From: Bartonella sp. WD12.1
Lineage (GTDB): Bacteria > Pseudomonadota > Alphaproteobacteria > Rhizobiales > Rhizobiaceae
NCBI RefSeq assembly: GCF_002022415.1
Contig: NZ_MUBG01000001.1
Coordinates: 496,001 to 560,000 of the forward strand
Direction: 5' to 3'
Length of the DNA: 64,000 bases
Shown: piece after piece, positions 30,226 through 38,901 of the stretch
Layout of the letters: each line of letters starts with the position of its first letter
Numbering within the stretch: the stretch's first letter is position 1
Made by a program: the position numbers and the translations under genes
Notes under the pieces: generated by a model
The model's input: the letters and a program-made list of their open reading frames with translations, nothing else
Told to the model about the DNA's origin: nothing
Databases searched by the model: none

Positions 30226-30376
30226 CTATGTTTCTTGCCTAGGATGGATGCCAATTTATTTGGGTAGGCAAGACTACGATGGAATCAGTTCAAATTTAGC
30301 ACGAGACATTTTAAAACATAATGAAAACGGAAAACGTTCTTGTGGGTGGAAGCCTATTAACACAAGTTCAAGGTGA
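30158..30376 (+). CDS. Putative phage-type outer-membrane spanin lipoprotein (Rz1-like)
   Basis: This 72-residue frame starts inside the upstream gene and overlaps it by 68 bases in another frame. Its N-terminus MKLTRKVMWIYALIFLSGC is a lipoprotein signal with lipobox LSGC (Cys19), followed by CLGWMPIYLGRQDYDGISSNLARDILKHNENGKRSCGW. A Trp-x-Pro-Ile start and an ILKHNE...CGW ending recall small lipoproteins of alphaproteobacterial prophages. The embedded, out-of-frame lipoprotein is strong evidence that both frames are real genes. It ends about 107 bases before tRNA-Val. Confidence 0.6.
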   Translation: MKLTRKVMWIYALIFLSGCVKNDYVSCLGWMPIYLGRQDYDGISSNLARDILKHNENGKRSCGWKPINTSSR

Positions 30377-30482
30377 TTGATAAAGGTAAATTGGAAAATC
30401 CTATTCCCTAACCTGATTATTTTATCCCTAACCTTAAAAAATATCAATAAAATCAATGGGTTATAGGGGTAAAAAAGACATA

Positions 30483-30557
<75 letters not shown>

Positions 30558-30664
30558 ATTCAATAATGGTGTATACGCGCATACTGCATATAGAATTATA
30601 AACGTCAATGTCTGATTTAATTTTTTATTTGGTTAAATGCAGATAATTTACAGAAAATATTCTG

Positions 30665-31027
30665 TTAAGCAGCTATAAGTATTTTTTCAACTTCACTAAC
30701 TAATTCACGCAAATGAAACGGTTTAGAAAGCACTTTAGCATCGGGAATGGTATCATTATTTGAATTTAAAGCAACTGCTGCAAAACCTGTAATGAACATA
30801 ACCCGTAAATCAGGATCAATTTCAGTAGCACGTCGTGCTAATTCAATTCCATCCATCTCTGGCATCACAATATCAGTGAGTAGAAGAGAAAATGCCTCTT
30901 CTTGTAGACGTTTATATGCACTAGCACCATTATCAAAGTCGATGACTTCATAACCTGCACGTTCTAGTGCTTTTGCTAGAAAGCGGCGCATATCATTATC
31001 ATCTTCCGCGAGCAAAATTCGTTTCAT
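30665..31027 (-). CDS. cpdR: Single-domain response regulator CpdR
   Basis: This 120-residue receiver domain has no output domain. It starts MKRILLAEDDNDMRRFLAKALE at 31027; a longer form from 31048 adds seven unmatched residues. The acidic pair EDD, phospho-acceptor Asp in LLLTDIVMPEMDG, Thr/Ser position in VMFITGFAA and Lys in LSKPFH are all present. In alphaproteobacteria CpdR, when unphosphorylated, primes ClpXP for degradation of cell-cycle proteins and is controlled through the CckA-ChpT relay. That role is inferred from the family. Confidence 0.92.
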   Translation of the reverse strand: MKRILLAEDDNDMRRFLAKALERAGYEVIDFDNGASAYKRLQEEAFSLLLTDIVMPEMDGIELARRATEIDPDLRVMFITGFAAVALNSNNDTIPDAKVLSKPFHLRELVSEVEKILIAA

Positions 31028-31048
31028 GATTATGTCCAATTGCTCCAT

Positions 31049-31761
31049 TTGTCAGTTTTTCGCTATACTGATGTATACGATATAAAGTATTTATAAAAAA
31101 GCGGTAAAATGCTTTATAATTAGAATGAATAGCAAAATGGTTAACTCTTGCATATTTGTCAAGGATACATAATGTTGTTTTTAGTTGAATTCAATTTAAA
31201 ATATGTATGACCTTAGAAAAGGATCGGGCATTTTTATATTTTGAGTGTTCTTAGTTGCGTGTTTTGTTTTAAAATTTTTCTCATTTTGGGTATATTTAGG
31301 TTTAAAGCTTTATAGATATATTGGTTTTAGACGTCGTTAATACAAATAAATCGAAGGGCTAGAGTATTAATTTTCTACTTTAAAATGTCATATATGAAAA
31401 TAATATTTGGGCTGTTGATATTACCTGTTTTTAGTAATGTGAGTTGTAAGATATGTGAGTTTTATCCTAATATGTTTTTCTCACTGAATTTTGGTTATTC
31501 AAAGAGAAAAAGATAGGAGAAAATAGGTAAATTTTTATAAAATTTCTTACTGAGGTTCTTCAATCAATGCAAAAAGCTATATTTTTCTTATCACATAGTG
31601 TTAAAACCAAGAAAGCACTTAGTACTAACAAGAAAGAACTTAATACTAAATTGTGATGGTGAGGAAAAAATAAGAAACAGTTATCTTATTTTTGCTCTCT
31701 TTTACGAATTAAAATACAAAAGAGTTGAAATGGAAAAGATTGATTACCAAATAAATATCAC
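31049..31761. other. Spacer upstream of the small heat-shock gene
   Basis: This is about 710 AT-rich bases. It contains a 2 x 21-bp imperfect tandem repeat (31608-31649, 19 of 21 matching). Short frames across it (31567-31656, 31598-31819) have no ribosome site or family resemblance and are not called. The heat-shock promoter should lie in the right part. Confidence 0.45.
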
Positions 31762-31851
31762 AATTGCCATGATGGGATTGTTAGTTTGTAAGAAAGTCTG
31801 CCATTTGGAGACTTTGTAAATTAATTATAGTCGCTCTAAAGGAGGGCAATT
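31762..31851 (+). promoter_or_regulatory. Probable ROSE-type RNA thermometer in the hsp20 5' UTR
   Basis: Three nested complementarities cover the leader. First, AATTGCC (31762-31768) pairs with GGCAATT (31845-31851) next to the start codon. Second, AAAGTCT and AGACTTT with inner CCA/TGG form a hairpin at about 31793-31815. Third, next to the ATG a short hairpin GCTCT-AAAGG-AGGGC (31833-31847) buries the AGGAGGG ribosome site. It contains TCGCT (31831-31835), which matches the ROSE consensus U(U/C)GCU opposite the Shine-Dalgarno sequence. ROSE elements control rhizobial small heat-shock genes, so position and motif agree. Only temperature probing would prove it. Confidence 0.65.
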
Positions 31852-32352
31852 ATGCGTCAAGTAGATTTTTCACCATTTTATCGTTCAACTGTAGGTTTTG
31901 ATCATCTTTTAAACTGGTTTGATTCCAGAACACAACCGGATGATGTTTCTTCTTATCCACCATATAATATTGAGCGTTTAAGTGAGGACTCTTATCGGAT
32001 TTCTATGGCTGTTGCTGGTTTTTCTTTAAATGAAATCGATATTGAAACGCATTGTAACCAGCTAACCATTAAAGGTGAGAAAATACCTGAAAATGATAAT
32101 GAAGGGCGAGAGTTTCTTTATCGAGGAATTGCTTCGCGTGCTTTTGAAAGGCGTTTTCATTTAGCTGATCATGTTAAGGTCATAGGAGCAGAATTAAGAG
32201 ATGGTCTTCTTCATATTCAGCTTAAAAGAGAAATGCCGGCTGAATTAAAACCGAAGAAGATAGTTGTACAACAAGCATCATCATCTATTGCTAAAAGTAG
32301 CAATGGTCATAATATGCATAAAGCGAGTTTAGAGGTTGAAACAACGGAATAA
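31852..32352 (+). CDS. ibpA: Small heat-shock protein, Hsp20/IbpA family
   Basis: This 166-residue ATP-independent holdase binds unfolding proteins. The alpha-crystallin domain spans about 38-130 (YRISMAVAGFSLNEIDIE, RAFERRFHLADHVKVIGAELRDGLLHIQL), with a short N-terminal arm (FYRSTVGFDHLLNWF) typical of class A rhizobial sHsps. A strong GGAGGG site lies 6 nt before the ATG and appears to be sequestered by the leader structure. A terminator follows the gene, which is monocistronic. The symbol is by family resemblance. Confidence 0.92.
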   Translation: MRQVDFSPFYRSTVGFDHLLNWFDSRTQPDDVSSYPPYNIERLSEDSYRISMAVAGFSLNEIDIETHCNQLTIKGEKIPENDNEGREFLYRGIASRAFERRFHLADHVKVIGAELRDGLLHIQLKREMPAELKPKKIVVQQASSSIAKSSNGHNMHKASLEVETTE

Positions 32353-32373
32353 ATTATAATTTGAGATATTCAC

Positions 32374-32402
32374 AACGCGAGGCGAAAGTCTCGCGTTTTT
32401 TT
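32374..32402 (+). terminator. Rho-independent terminator of the hsp20 gene
   Basis: An 8-bp GC-rich stem (AACGCGAG at 32374-32381 with CTCGCGTT at 32390-32397) and 8-nt loop is followed by a T run to 32402. It lies 22 nt after the stop codon. Confidence 0.9.
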
Positions 32403-32751
32403 ATTTTCTGCTGATGAAAAAGCTATTTAATTAAGAGTTTGTTGCGTAAATAATGATTGTGAATAATAGTATTATTTTCAATTATATAAGATAATAGAGA
32501 TGGATTAAATGTAACTAAAGGCAGGATAATTTCTGTAGATCAATTAGTAACTGTGAGAAATATTATAACTTACTTCTTAATAGCTATTTATATGAGCAAT
32601 GATTGATAGTTCAATAGAATGTTGATGAAGCCAGCGAGATATTAGCTTAGGAGTAAGCGTGTTTGTTGTATATACTAAGTAGGTATCAAAACGATTATTC
32701 TGATTTTTTAAAAATGTATATTTCTTACTTTTTGAAATAGAGCATAAAAAA
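32403..32751. other. Spacer between hsp20 terminator and tRNA-Pro
   Basis: This is about 350 AT-rich bases. I see no gene, repeat or convincing structure in it. Confidence 0.45.
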
Positions 32752-32828
<77 letters not shown>

Positions 32829-33124
32829 AATTGTCCAAAACGACTAAACGACTGTTTCTTTAAAGGCAAGAGAAAAAATAAACAGAATAAAATCTAATGA
32901 AACGCTTTTTTTCTGCTTTAAGAAAAAGCTTAAAAAAGTAAAAATGAGATTTGGTACTTCATTATTTTGGAGTGGATTTGAAATAAGCAATCAAAGCTCA
33001 AGTTTACAGAAAGAATTAGACATTCCAATTTATGTCTTATTATTTCGTTTTTAATATATCGAAAAATAAAATTATTATAGATAAAGTCGTTGAAAATACT
33101 TGTTTAGTAAGGGAAAAATGAACG

Positions 33125-33499
33125 ATGAGTCGTTCGGTAATAAGTTTGACAGAAACCGCAATAGATCGCATTAAAGATATTATGAAAACAAAAAATGCGT
33201 GTGGTATTCTTATTGGTATCAAAAAAGGTGGCTGTGCGGGAATGGAATATACAATTACTCTCGCAAAAGAAGAAATACACGATGCTGATGTTGTTGAAAT
33301 TAATGGTGCTCGCGTTTTTATTGCGCGCGATGCAATATTGTTTTTATTAGGAACACAGGTAGATTATGAAGTAACCACACTTCGTTCTGGTTTTATATTC
33401 AACAATCCTAATCAAATTTCAGCATGTGGGTGTGGTGAATCAGTAGAGATTCGTCCTGCTTCACAAAATAAATTGAATGAAATATATGAAACTCACTGA
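33125..33499 (+). CDS. sufA: A-type iron-sulfur carrier, SufA/IscA family
   Basis: This 124-residue HesB/IscA/SufA protein carries or inserts Fe-S clusters. The three conserved Cys are visible: one in KKGGCAGMEY (about residue 37) and the CGCG pair in SACGCGES near residue 100. The rest of the suf operon is not adjacent on this side, where a mazG gene converges with it. IscA and SufA cannot be separated by sequence alone; the family call is firm. Confidence 0.9.
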   Translation: MSRSVISLTETAIDRIKDIMKTKNACGILIGIKKGGCAGMEYTITLAKEEIHDADVVEINGARVFIARDAILFLLGTQVDYEVTTLRSGFIFNNPNQISACGCGESVEIRPASQNKLNEIYETH

Positions 33500-33663
33500 G
33501 TTTTGTTAGAGTGTATTTAGTAAAGTAGGGAAGTGTCATTAGTTTTTATTGTTTATTTTAGCTTCATTCCAAAGAGATTCCATTTCTTTTAAAGATACGT
33601 CAATCAATTTTTTTGACTGATTTGATAGACTTTCTTCAATATGGGTGAAGCGATTTCTAAATT

Positions 33664-34365
33664 TTATATTTGTTTTTTTAATGCCTTTTGGGGATCAATA
33701 TTCAAATGGCGTGCAAGATTAAGTATAGCAAAATAAAGATCGCCAAATTCTTCTTCTATTTCTAAAGCTTTATCAGCCTTAATTGCTTCTTTAAGTTCAT
33801 TGAGCTCTTCTTTTATTTTTTTAAAGACTTTATCTTTCTTACGCCAATCAAAGCCCACTTTAGCAGCCATGTTTTGTAAAGCAAGCGCTTCTCGATCTGC
33901 TGGTTGAGCCGACTTTACTTGTGCAAGATAGCCCGTTGGTGTATCGTCTGGTAAACCTGCCTCTTTGAGCCGTTGTTTCCGTTCAGCTTTTTCTATTTTT
34001 TTGATATGTTCCCATGTATCTTCTGGGAAATTTAAGTTTCTTTGTTTTTCATTTCCAAAAACATGAGGATGGCGACGAATTATTTTTGCGGTAATAGCAT
34101 AAACAACATCATCAAAAGAAAAGCTACCTTCCTCCTTAGCAATTGCAGCATAATAGACTACCTGTAAGAGAAGGTCACCCAGTTCATCGCAAAGATCTAT
34201 TCGGTTGCCTCGCTCAATGGCATCAATAACTTCATAAACTTCTTCGATCGTATAAGGTATGATGGATTCAAAAGTTTGTTTTATATCCCAAGCACAGCCA
34301 CTATTACGATTTCGTAATATCGTAATAATTGTAATAAGGTCATTAATCTCTTTTGATGCTAACAC
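33664..34365 (-). CDS. mazG: Nucleoside triphosphate pyrophosphohydrolase MazG, C-terminus frameshifted
   Basis: MazG hydrolyses NTPs to NMPs and can lower ppGpp. It has two tandem MazG domains. The first (about 20-115) carries the metal-binding EExxE/ExxD pattern (IEEVYEVIDAIE, LCDELGDLLLQVV); the second has ELNELKEAIKA and IEEEFGDLYFAILN. The frame stops after ALKKQI at 233 residues. If the A7 run (plus-strand Ts at 33673-33679) had eight As, it would continue KKTNIKFRNRFTHIEESL...MESLWNEAKINN to a stop at 33539, giving 275 residues and the family's conserved C-terminal end. So a -1 homopolymer shift has removed about 40 residues, or the base count is wrong. Confidence 0.9.
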   Translation of the reverse strand: MLASKEINDLITIITILRNRNSGCAWDIKQTFESIIPYTIEEVYEVIDAIERGNRIDLCDELGDLLLQVVYYAAIAKEEGSFSFDDVVYAITAKIIRRHPHVFGNEKQRNLNFPEDTWEHIKKIEKAERKQRLKEAGLPDDTPTGYLAQVKSAQPADREALALQNMAAKVGFDWRKKDKVFKKIKEELNELKEAIKADKALEIEEEFGDLYFAILNLARHLNIDPQKALKKQI

Positions 34366-34398
34366 TGCTGTCTCTTTTGTGAGGATGATATGGATACA

Positions 34399-35331
34399 TT
34401 ATTCACCCCAGCGTCTATGAAACCACATCCATTGTCCTGGATATTCACGCACCCAAGTTTCAACAATATCATTTAATTTTTGCACAGCGGCATTTATGTC
34501 AATTTCATTTTTGTCATCAAGTGGAAGTTCCATACGCTCATATAGCTCTAAACGATAACGCCCTCCAGCTAATCGGATACAACGTGCTGGATAAATATCA
34601 CAATTATATTGCCGGGCAAGCTTTATGATTAAGGGGTTAGTTTTAAGCGGTCGATTAAAAAATGTACTAGGAATGCCTCGACGAAATTTTTGATCAACAA
34701 GCATACCAACATTTTCATTTTTTGCTAATTTTTCTGCTAATGCCCAAGTTACATACGCTGCAGATGGTATAAGATGTCCCATAAAGTTTTGTCGAGCTTT
34801 CAAAACTCGATCTGCAATATAAGGGTTATTGGGTGGTCTAAATAACACTGTAACATTAAGATCAAAGCTTTGTGCACATATAGGAAGAAGCTCAAAGTTT
34901 CCGGTATGGGCTGTGAAAAAAATATGAGGCTTTTTTTCATTTTTTAATTGTTGGAATATTTCAGCGCCACTGACTTCAATTAAACCAGGTTGGCTGGCAT
35001 TGGGATCAAAATCGAAGATTTTATCGAGAAAAATATATTCGACAAGAAGTCGCCCCATGTTTTCCCACATTTCTAGCGCAATTGCATGTAATTCTTGTTC
35101 TGTTTTTTCTGGATATGCAGCTCTAAGATTTGCAAGTGCAATTTGATGACGAGATACAAGAGGACCAAATGTTTTTGCTAACCAGGAAATAAAAGAAAAT
35201 CCAATGTTAATAGGGAGATGTCGTAGAATAGCTAGAAAAGCAATAAGCAAATGTGCCCACAACCAATTTACAGACTTTTTAATAATGATTTTAATGTTGT
35301 ACATTGAATTTTTGATAAAATACTTTATCAT
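34399..35331 (-). CDS. lpxXL: Very-long-chain acyltransferase for lipid A, LpxXL (LpxL/HtrB family)
   Basis: This inner-membrane acyltransferase of 310 residues has an N-terminal hydrophobic anchor (about 22-40) and LpxL-family blocks: HTGNFELLP with the catalytic His and nearby acidic residue, VLFRPPNNP, VGMLVDQKFRRGIP and PGQWMWFHRRW at the end. As last gene of the acpXL-fabF-fabF-adh cluster it should transfer the 27-hydroxyoctacosanoyl-type chain from AcpXL to lipid A, as known in Rhizobium and related genera. It starts 4 nt after the dehydrogenase stop, so it is cotranscribed. Confidence 0.92.
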   Translation of the reverse strand: MIKYFIKNSMYNIKIIIKKSVNWLWAHLLIAFLAILRHLPINIGFSFISWLAKTFGPLVSRHQIALANLRAAYPEKTEQELHAIALEMWENMGRLLVEYIFLDKIFDFDPNASQPGLIEVSGAEIFQQLKNEKKPHIFFTAHTGNFELLPICAQSFDLNVTVLFRPPNNPYIADRVLKARQNFMGHLIPSAAYVTWALAEKLAKNENVGMLVDQKFRRGIPSTFFNRPLKTNPLIIKLARQYNCDIYPARCIRLAGGRYRLELYERMELPLDDKNEIDINAAVQKLNDIVETWVREYPGQWMWFHRRWGE

Positions 35332-35334
35332 GAT

Positions 35335-36366
35335 TTAATCAATTTTGAGGATAATTTTACCAAAAACATCACGGCTTTCCATTCGTTTTAAAGCTGTATC
35401 GATTTTATCAAAGTCAACAATCGTATCAATGATAGGAGACACAATTCCTTGTGCCATTTTCTGCATAGCATTTGCCATATTTTCCATACGACAACCAAAT
35501 GAACCAAATATTTTAAGTTGTTGCTGAAATAGTTGCATTAAATTCATAGGTGCTGAAACACCAGAAGTTGAACCACACGTTACTAAACGAGCTCCCCGTT
35601 TCATACACAATATAGAGCCTGTCCATGTATCGGCACCCACGTGTTCAAAAACAACATCAACGCCTTTTTTTTGAGTTATTTTGCGGACCACACCTTCAAA
35701 ACGATCTTTACGGTAATTGATCACATAATCCGCTCCAAGGGATTGTGCTTTTGCAATTTTATTGTCTGAACCAACAGTAGTAATGACTGTGCACCCTATA
35801 GCTTTTGCAATCTGGATAGCTGCTGAACCAATACCAGAGCCACCAGCTTGTATTAAAATTGTTTCTCCAGCTTGTAGTTTTGCGTTATCAAAAAGCATAT
35901 GCTCTACAGTACCAAAGGTAATAGGAGCAACAGCTGCTTTTATTGCATCACATTCTGGTGGAGCTGGCACTAATAGACGTGCTGGAAGATTAACAAGTTC
36001 ACAAGCAAAGCCATCAAGATGAAAACCATACACACCTTTTACATCACTGCAAAGATTATCACGTCCTTCATGGCAGGGTTTGCACAAGCCACAGGTTTGT
36101 GCACCATAAATTGAAACAATTTGCCCAAGTTGTAGATTTTCAACGCCATTTCCCAGCTGAACAATCTCACCAGAAGCTTCTGCACCTATAATAAGCGGCA
36201 TTTTTCTTTTAGCAAAGGCCATACCACGCCATCCCCATACATCAATATGATTAAGGGCAACAGCCTTTATACGGACTGTCACTTCACCAGAGTTTGGTGG
36301 AGGAGGAGGGGCAATATTAGTGATTTCAAGTTGACATTCATTGAGTAGTTGCAGTGCACGCATCAT
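35335..36366 (-). CDS. Zinc-binding-type alcohol dehydrogenase/enoyl reductase of the acpXL cluster
   Basis: This 343-residue medium-chain dehydrogenase/reductase has the GroES-like fold with GAEASGEIVQLGNGV, the structural-zinc-type Cys cluster CGLCKPCHEGRDNLC, and the nucleotide motif GGSGIGSAAIQIAKAIG. In rhizobia this gene is a fixed member of the very-long-chain fatty acid cluster and probably supplies a reduction step in making the C28 hydroxy-acid; the exact reaction is not established here. Two consecutive ATGs mark the start. Confidence 0.9.
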   Translation of the reverse strand: MMRALQLLNECQLEITNIAPPPPPNSGEVTVRIKAVALNHIDVWGWRGMAFAKRKMPLIIGAEASGEIVQLGNGVENLQLGQIVSIYGAQTCGLCKPCHEGRDNLCSDVKGVYGFHLDGFACELVNLPARLLVPAPPECDAIKAAVAPITFGTVEHMLFDNAKLQAGETILIQAGGSGIGSAAIQIAKAIGCTVITTVGSDNKIAKAQSLGADYVINYRKDRFEGVVRKITQKKGVDVVFEHVGADTWTGSILCMKRGARLVTCGSTSGVSAPMNLMQLFQQQLKIFGSFGCRMENMANAMQKMAQGIVSPIIDTIVDFDKIDTALKRMESRDVFGKIILKID

Positions 36367-36425
36367 TATTCTCTATTATATTATTGCTTAAGATTGGGGT
36401 TTACAAAATTTAATCATTGAAGGGA

Positions 36426-37703
36426 TTACCCTTTATATGCCGTAATAACAAGACTAGTATTTTGACCACCAAAGCCAAATGAATTAGATAAAACCGTGTT
36501 GACACAAGCTTTACGGCTATAATTAGGAACAACATCCAAAGGGATAGTAGGGTCTGGATCATCATAATTGATTGTAGGGGGAAGTATTCCCGATTGGATA
36601 GTTAAAAGTGAAAAGACAGCTTCTATGGTGCCAGCAGCAGTTAAAGTATGTCCAATCATTGATTTATTGGAAGAAACGGGAATATATTCTAAAATATCAC
36701 CAAATACTGTTGATAATGCTAGGTATTCCATCTTTTCATTTTCAGGTGTGGAAGTTCCATGTGCATTGATATAATCAATTTCATTAATTGTTATTTGTGC
36801 ATCAGCTAAAGCTTTACGGACTGCTTCAGTTGCTGGAGATGCATCGGGTTTTGAACGAGTACGGTGAAAATCATCTGCTGTTTCTCCACAACCTGCTAAA
36901 ATCCCTAAAACTTTTGCTTTACGATTTAAAGCACTCTCAAGAGATTCAAGAATAAGAGCACCCGATCCTTCTGCCATAACGAAACCGTTTCGGTCACGGC
37001 TAAATGGTTTTGATGCTTTTTCTGCGGGCTCATTATGAGTTGAAAGAGCAGATAATAAGGAAAAACGAATAAGAGATTCCGCTGAAACTGAGCCGTCTGT
37101 AGCAATGATGAGTGCGCGATCTGTTTCTCCTCGTCGAATAGATTCAACACCGAGTTGAATTGCTGTTGCACCAGATGCACAAGCGGTTGAAAGTGTAACA
37201 GGAAGTCCTTTTGTCCCAAATGCTTTTTGAAGCTTTTCTGCAATTGCCCCAAATTGCGTTGTTTCAAAAAGTGCATGTTGGGGGTTACGACTACAGACTT
37301 CAAGAAGATGTGCATAAGAAGGTTCATCATTGGATGTCTCTTCTTGATCAAGGGCAAAACGAGCTTTCCACTCAAGTTCAACAGGGGGAGCTGCTAAGAA
37401 TAATGGTCCATTAAAATTTGTTTTATCAAGATTGGCTTGCTCTAAAGCTTCTTCTGCTGCAAGATGTGCTAGTTTTTCAGAAAGAGCTGAAGCTCCAATT
37501 GTACTTTCTTCAAGAAAATCAACAGTTCCTGCAATAACTGTATTTAACCCTTCAACGGGAAAGCGCGTTATTTTATGAATACCACTAATGCCATTGATTA
37601 ATTTTTGCCAGTTTTCTTGTTTGCCTTGCCCCAGTGATGTTACAACTCCTGCTCCAGTTATTGCTATAAGTGGACGTCCGAAATGATCGTTATATTCCGT
37701 CAT
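36426..37703 (-). CDS. fabF1: 3-oxoacyl-ACP synthase (FabF family) of the acpXL cluster, catalytically complete
   Basis: This condensing enzyme has 425 residues. The thiolase-fold catalytic triad is complete: nucleophilic Cys in STACASGATAIQ, His in NAHGTSTPENE, and His in KSMIGHTLTAAG. It should elongate AcpXL-bound chains with malonyl units towards C26-C28. It begins 11 nt after its inactive-looking partner at 37715-38890, so the two proteins are probably made together and may pair. Numbering of the two FabF genes here is mine. Confidence 0.93.
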   Translation of the reverse strand: MTEYNDHFGRPLIAITGAGVVTSLGQGKQENWQKLINGISGIHKITRFPVEGLNTVIAGTVDFLEESTIGASALSEKLAHLAAEEALEQANLDKTNFNGPLFLAAPPVELEWKARFALDQEETSNDEPSYAHLLEVCSRNPQHALFETTQFGAIAEKLQKAFGTKGLPVTLSTACASGATAIQLGVESIRRGETDRALIIATDGSVSAESLIRFSLLSALSTHNEPAEKASKPFSRDRNGFVMAEGSGALILESLESALNRKAKVLGILAGCGETADDFHRTRSKPDASPATEAVRKALADAQITINEIDYINAHGTSTPENEKMEYLALSTVFGDILEYIPVSSNKSMIGHTLTAAGTIEAVFSLLTIQSGILPPTINYDDPDPTIPLDVVPNYSRKACVNTVLSNSFGFGGQNTSLVITAYKG

Positions 37704-37714
37704 AGAAATTCCTT

Positions 37715-38890
37715 TTAAACAGCAGCTAAGTGCACTATACCTTCAGCTCTTTTTATACCAACTGTAGTGGCTAATGCTTCACGTACTTCTCCAGAAAATG
37801 GTTTTTCATGAGCACTTAGTGTTGGAAAGCTAAGCTTTTTTTCAACAGCAATCGCAGCTAATGCGAGCGCTAAAGGAAACTGCGCTTCTCGTAAGTAGCC
37901 AAATAATGTTGTCATGCCACGGTAAGGTATATTAGCAAAGTCAAGCGCACTTTGTTCTGCTTTTGTTGCTTCATGAGAACCTGAAGCACCTGAAATTGTA
38001 AAAGCAGATTTAGCCTTTACTGTTTTTAACATTGTAGCAATTGTATCTTTGAGTGGAATTTTTGTCCTATTTGTTTGATCTGTGATGATTTGGCTGATTT
38101 CAGCATAAATACGGGCATTGCGTTTTTTTGCTTGTTCACCATTTTCAAGCACTAAAAAAACACCTGCAGAACCGGTTATTATTTCACTTCCAAGAGAGTT
38201 TTTACGCCCCCAAACTGGCGACCACCCATTGCGTGCTAAAAGGCCTCCAAGCCCATGAGCTAACAACATATCATAGCTTTGAGTATTATAGGAACTACCT
38301 ACTAAAATATGTGTACTCTGTCCTGCTCGAATTCGGGCAACAGCTACTTGCACAGCAGAAAGCCCGCTACCTTCTTCCCCCATAAATGTGCGAGAAGAAC
38401 CCGTTACTTTATGAACAATTGAAATATTGCCAGCTAAAAGATTGGATAGCTGCGCTAAAAACAAAGTTGGACGAAGTTCAGTTGAAAGGACAGAATTAAG
38501 CATAGAAGCGTGATCATCTGTTGTGCGGGCTTTAGCAAGAATTTGTGTATCAACAGCAATATCGCGTTCGCCTCCACTGGCTGCAACGATCATATCCATT
38601 GTTGATGTTAACTGTTCATTGTTTTTTATTCCCGCATCTTCAAGAGCAAGGCCAGCTGCATAGGTACCAAGACGCTGCCATGTTTCCATTTGTCGTTGGT
38701 CACTACGTTTTGGTATTTGTAAATTCCAATCGACTTCAGTTAATTTATGGACAGTGTAGGGTGAAAAACTCGTACAATCCAGATTTGGTGTGACTGTAGG
38801 ATCGTTCAATTTTTCCCAATGGTAATCAACCCCTTCACCTAAGGAGCTGATCAGTCCTATACCGGTAATGAATACAGATTGATTCTGCAT
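37715..38890 (-). CDS. fabF2: FabF-like protein of the acpXL cluster lacking the catalytic triad
   Basis: This 391-residue ketosynthase-fold protein begins VFITGIGLISSLGEGV. At the nucleophile site the sequence is TFMGEEGSGLSAVQVAVARIR, so Cys is replaced in a recognisable context. The NAHGTST region reads ISGASGSHEAT (no His after Ala), and the second His motif reads TTLFGYLREAQFP (His to Tyr). All three catalytic residues are therefore missing. This resembles the chain-length factor of type II polyketide KS/CLF pairs, which is non-catalytic and sets chain length. A similar job in making the C28 chain is my inference. It lies between acpXL and the active ketosynthase. Confidence 0.85.
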   Translation of the reverse strand: MQNQSVFITGIGLISSLGEGVDYHWEKLNDPTVTPNLDCTSFSPYTVHKLTEVDWNLQIPKRSDQRQMETWQRLGTYAAGLALEDAGIKNNEQLTSTMDMIVAASGGERDIAVDTQILAKARTTDDHASMLNSVLSTELRPTLFLAQLSNLLAGNISIVHKVTGSSRTFMGEEGSGLSAVQVAVARIRAGQSTHILVGSSYNTQSYDMLLAHGLGGLLARNGWSPVWGRKNSLGSEIITGSAGVFLVLENGEQAKKRNARIYAEISQIITDQTNRTKIPLKDTIATMLKTVKAKSAFTISGASGSHEATKAEQSALDFANIPYRGMTTLFGYLREAQFPLALALAAIAVEKKLSFPTLSAHEKPFSGEVREALATTVGIKRAEGIVHLAAV

Positions 38891-38901
38891 GATAAAAGAA
38901 A

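Noticed and set aside
30377..30482. Search for a phage attachment duplication of the tRNA-Val 3' end
   Set aside because: No second copy of the tRNA end was seen in the window, so no attachment site is called.
31598..31819. 73-codon frame upstream of hsp20 (and a 29-codon frame at 31567)
   Set aside because: It covers the tandem repeat and part of the thermometer structure, has no ribosome site and no recognisable protein pattern.
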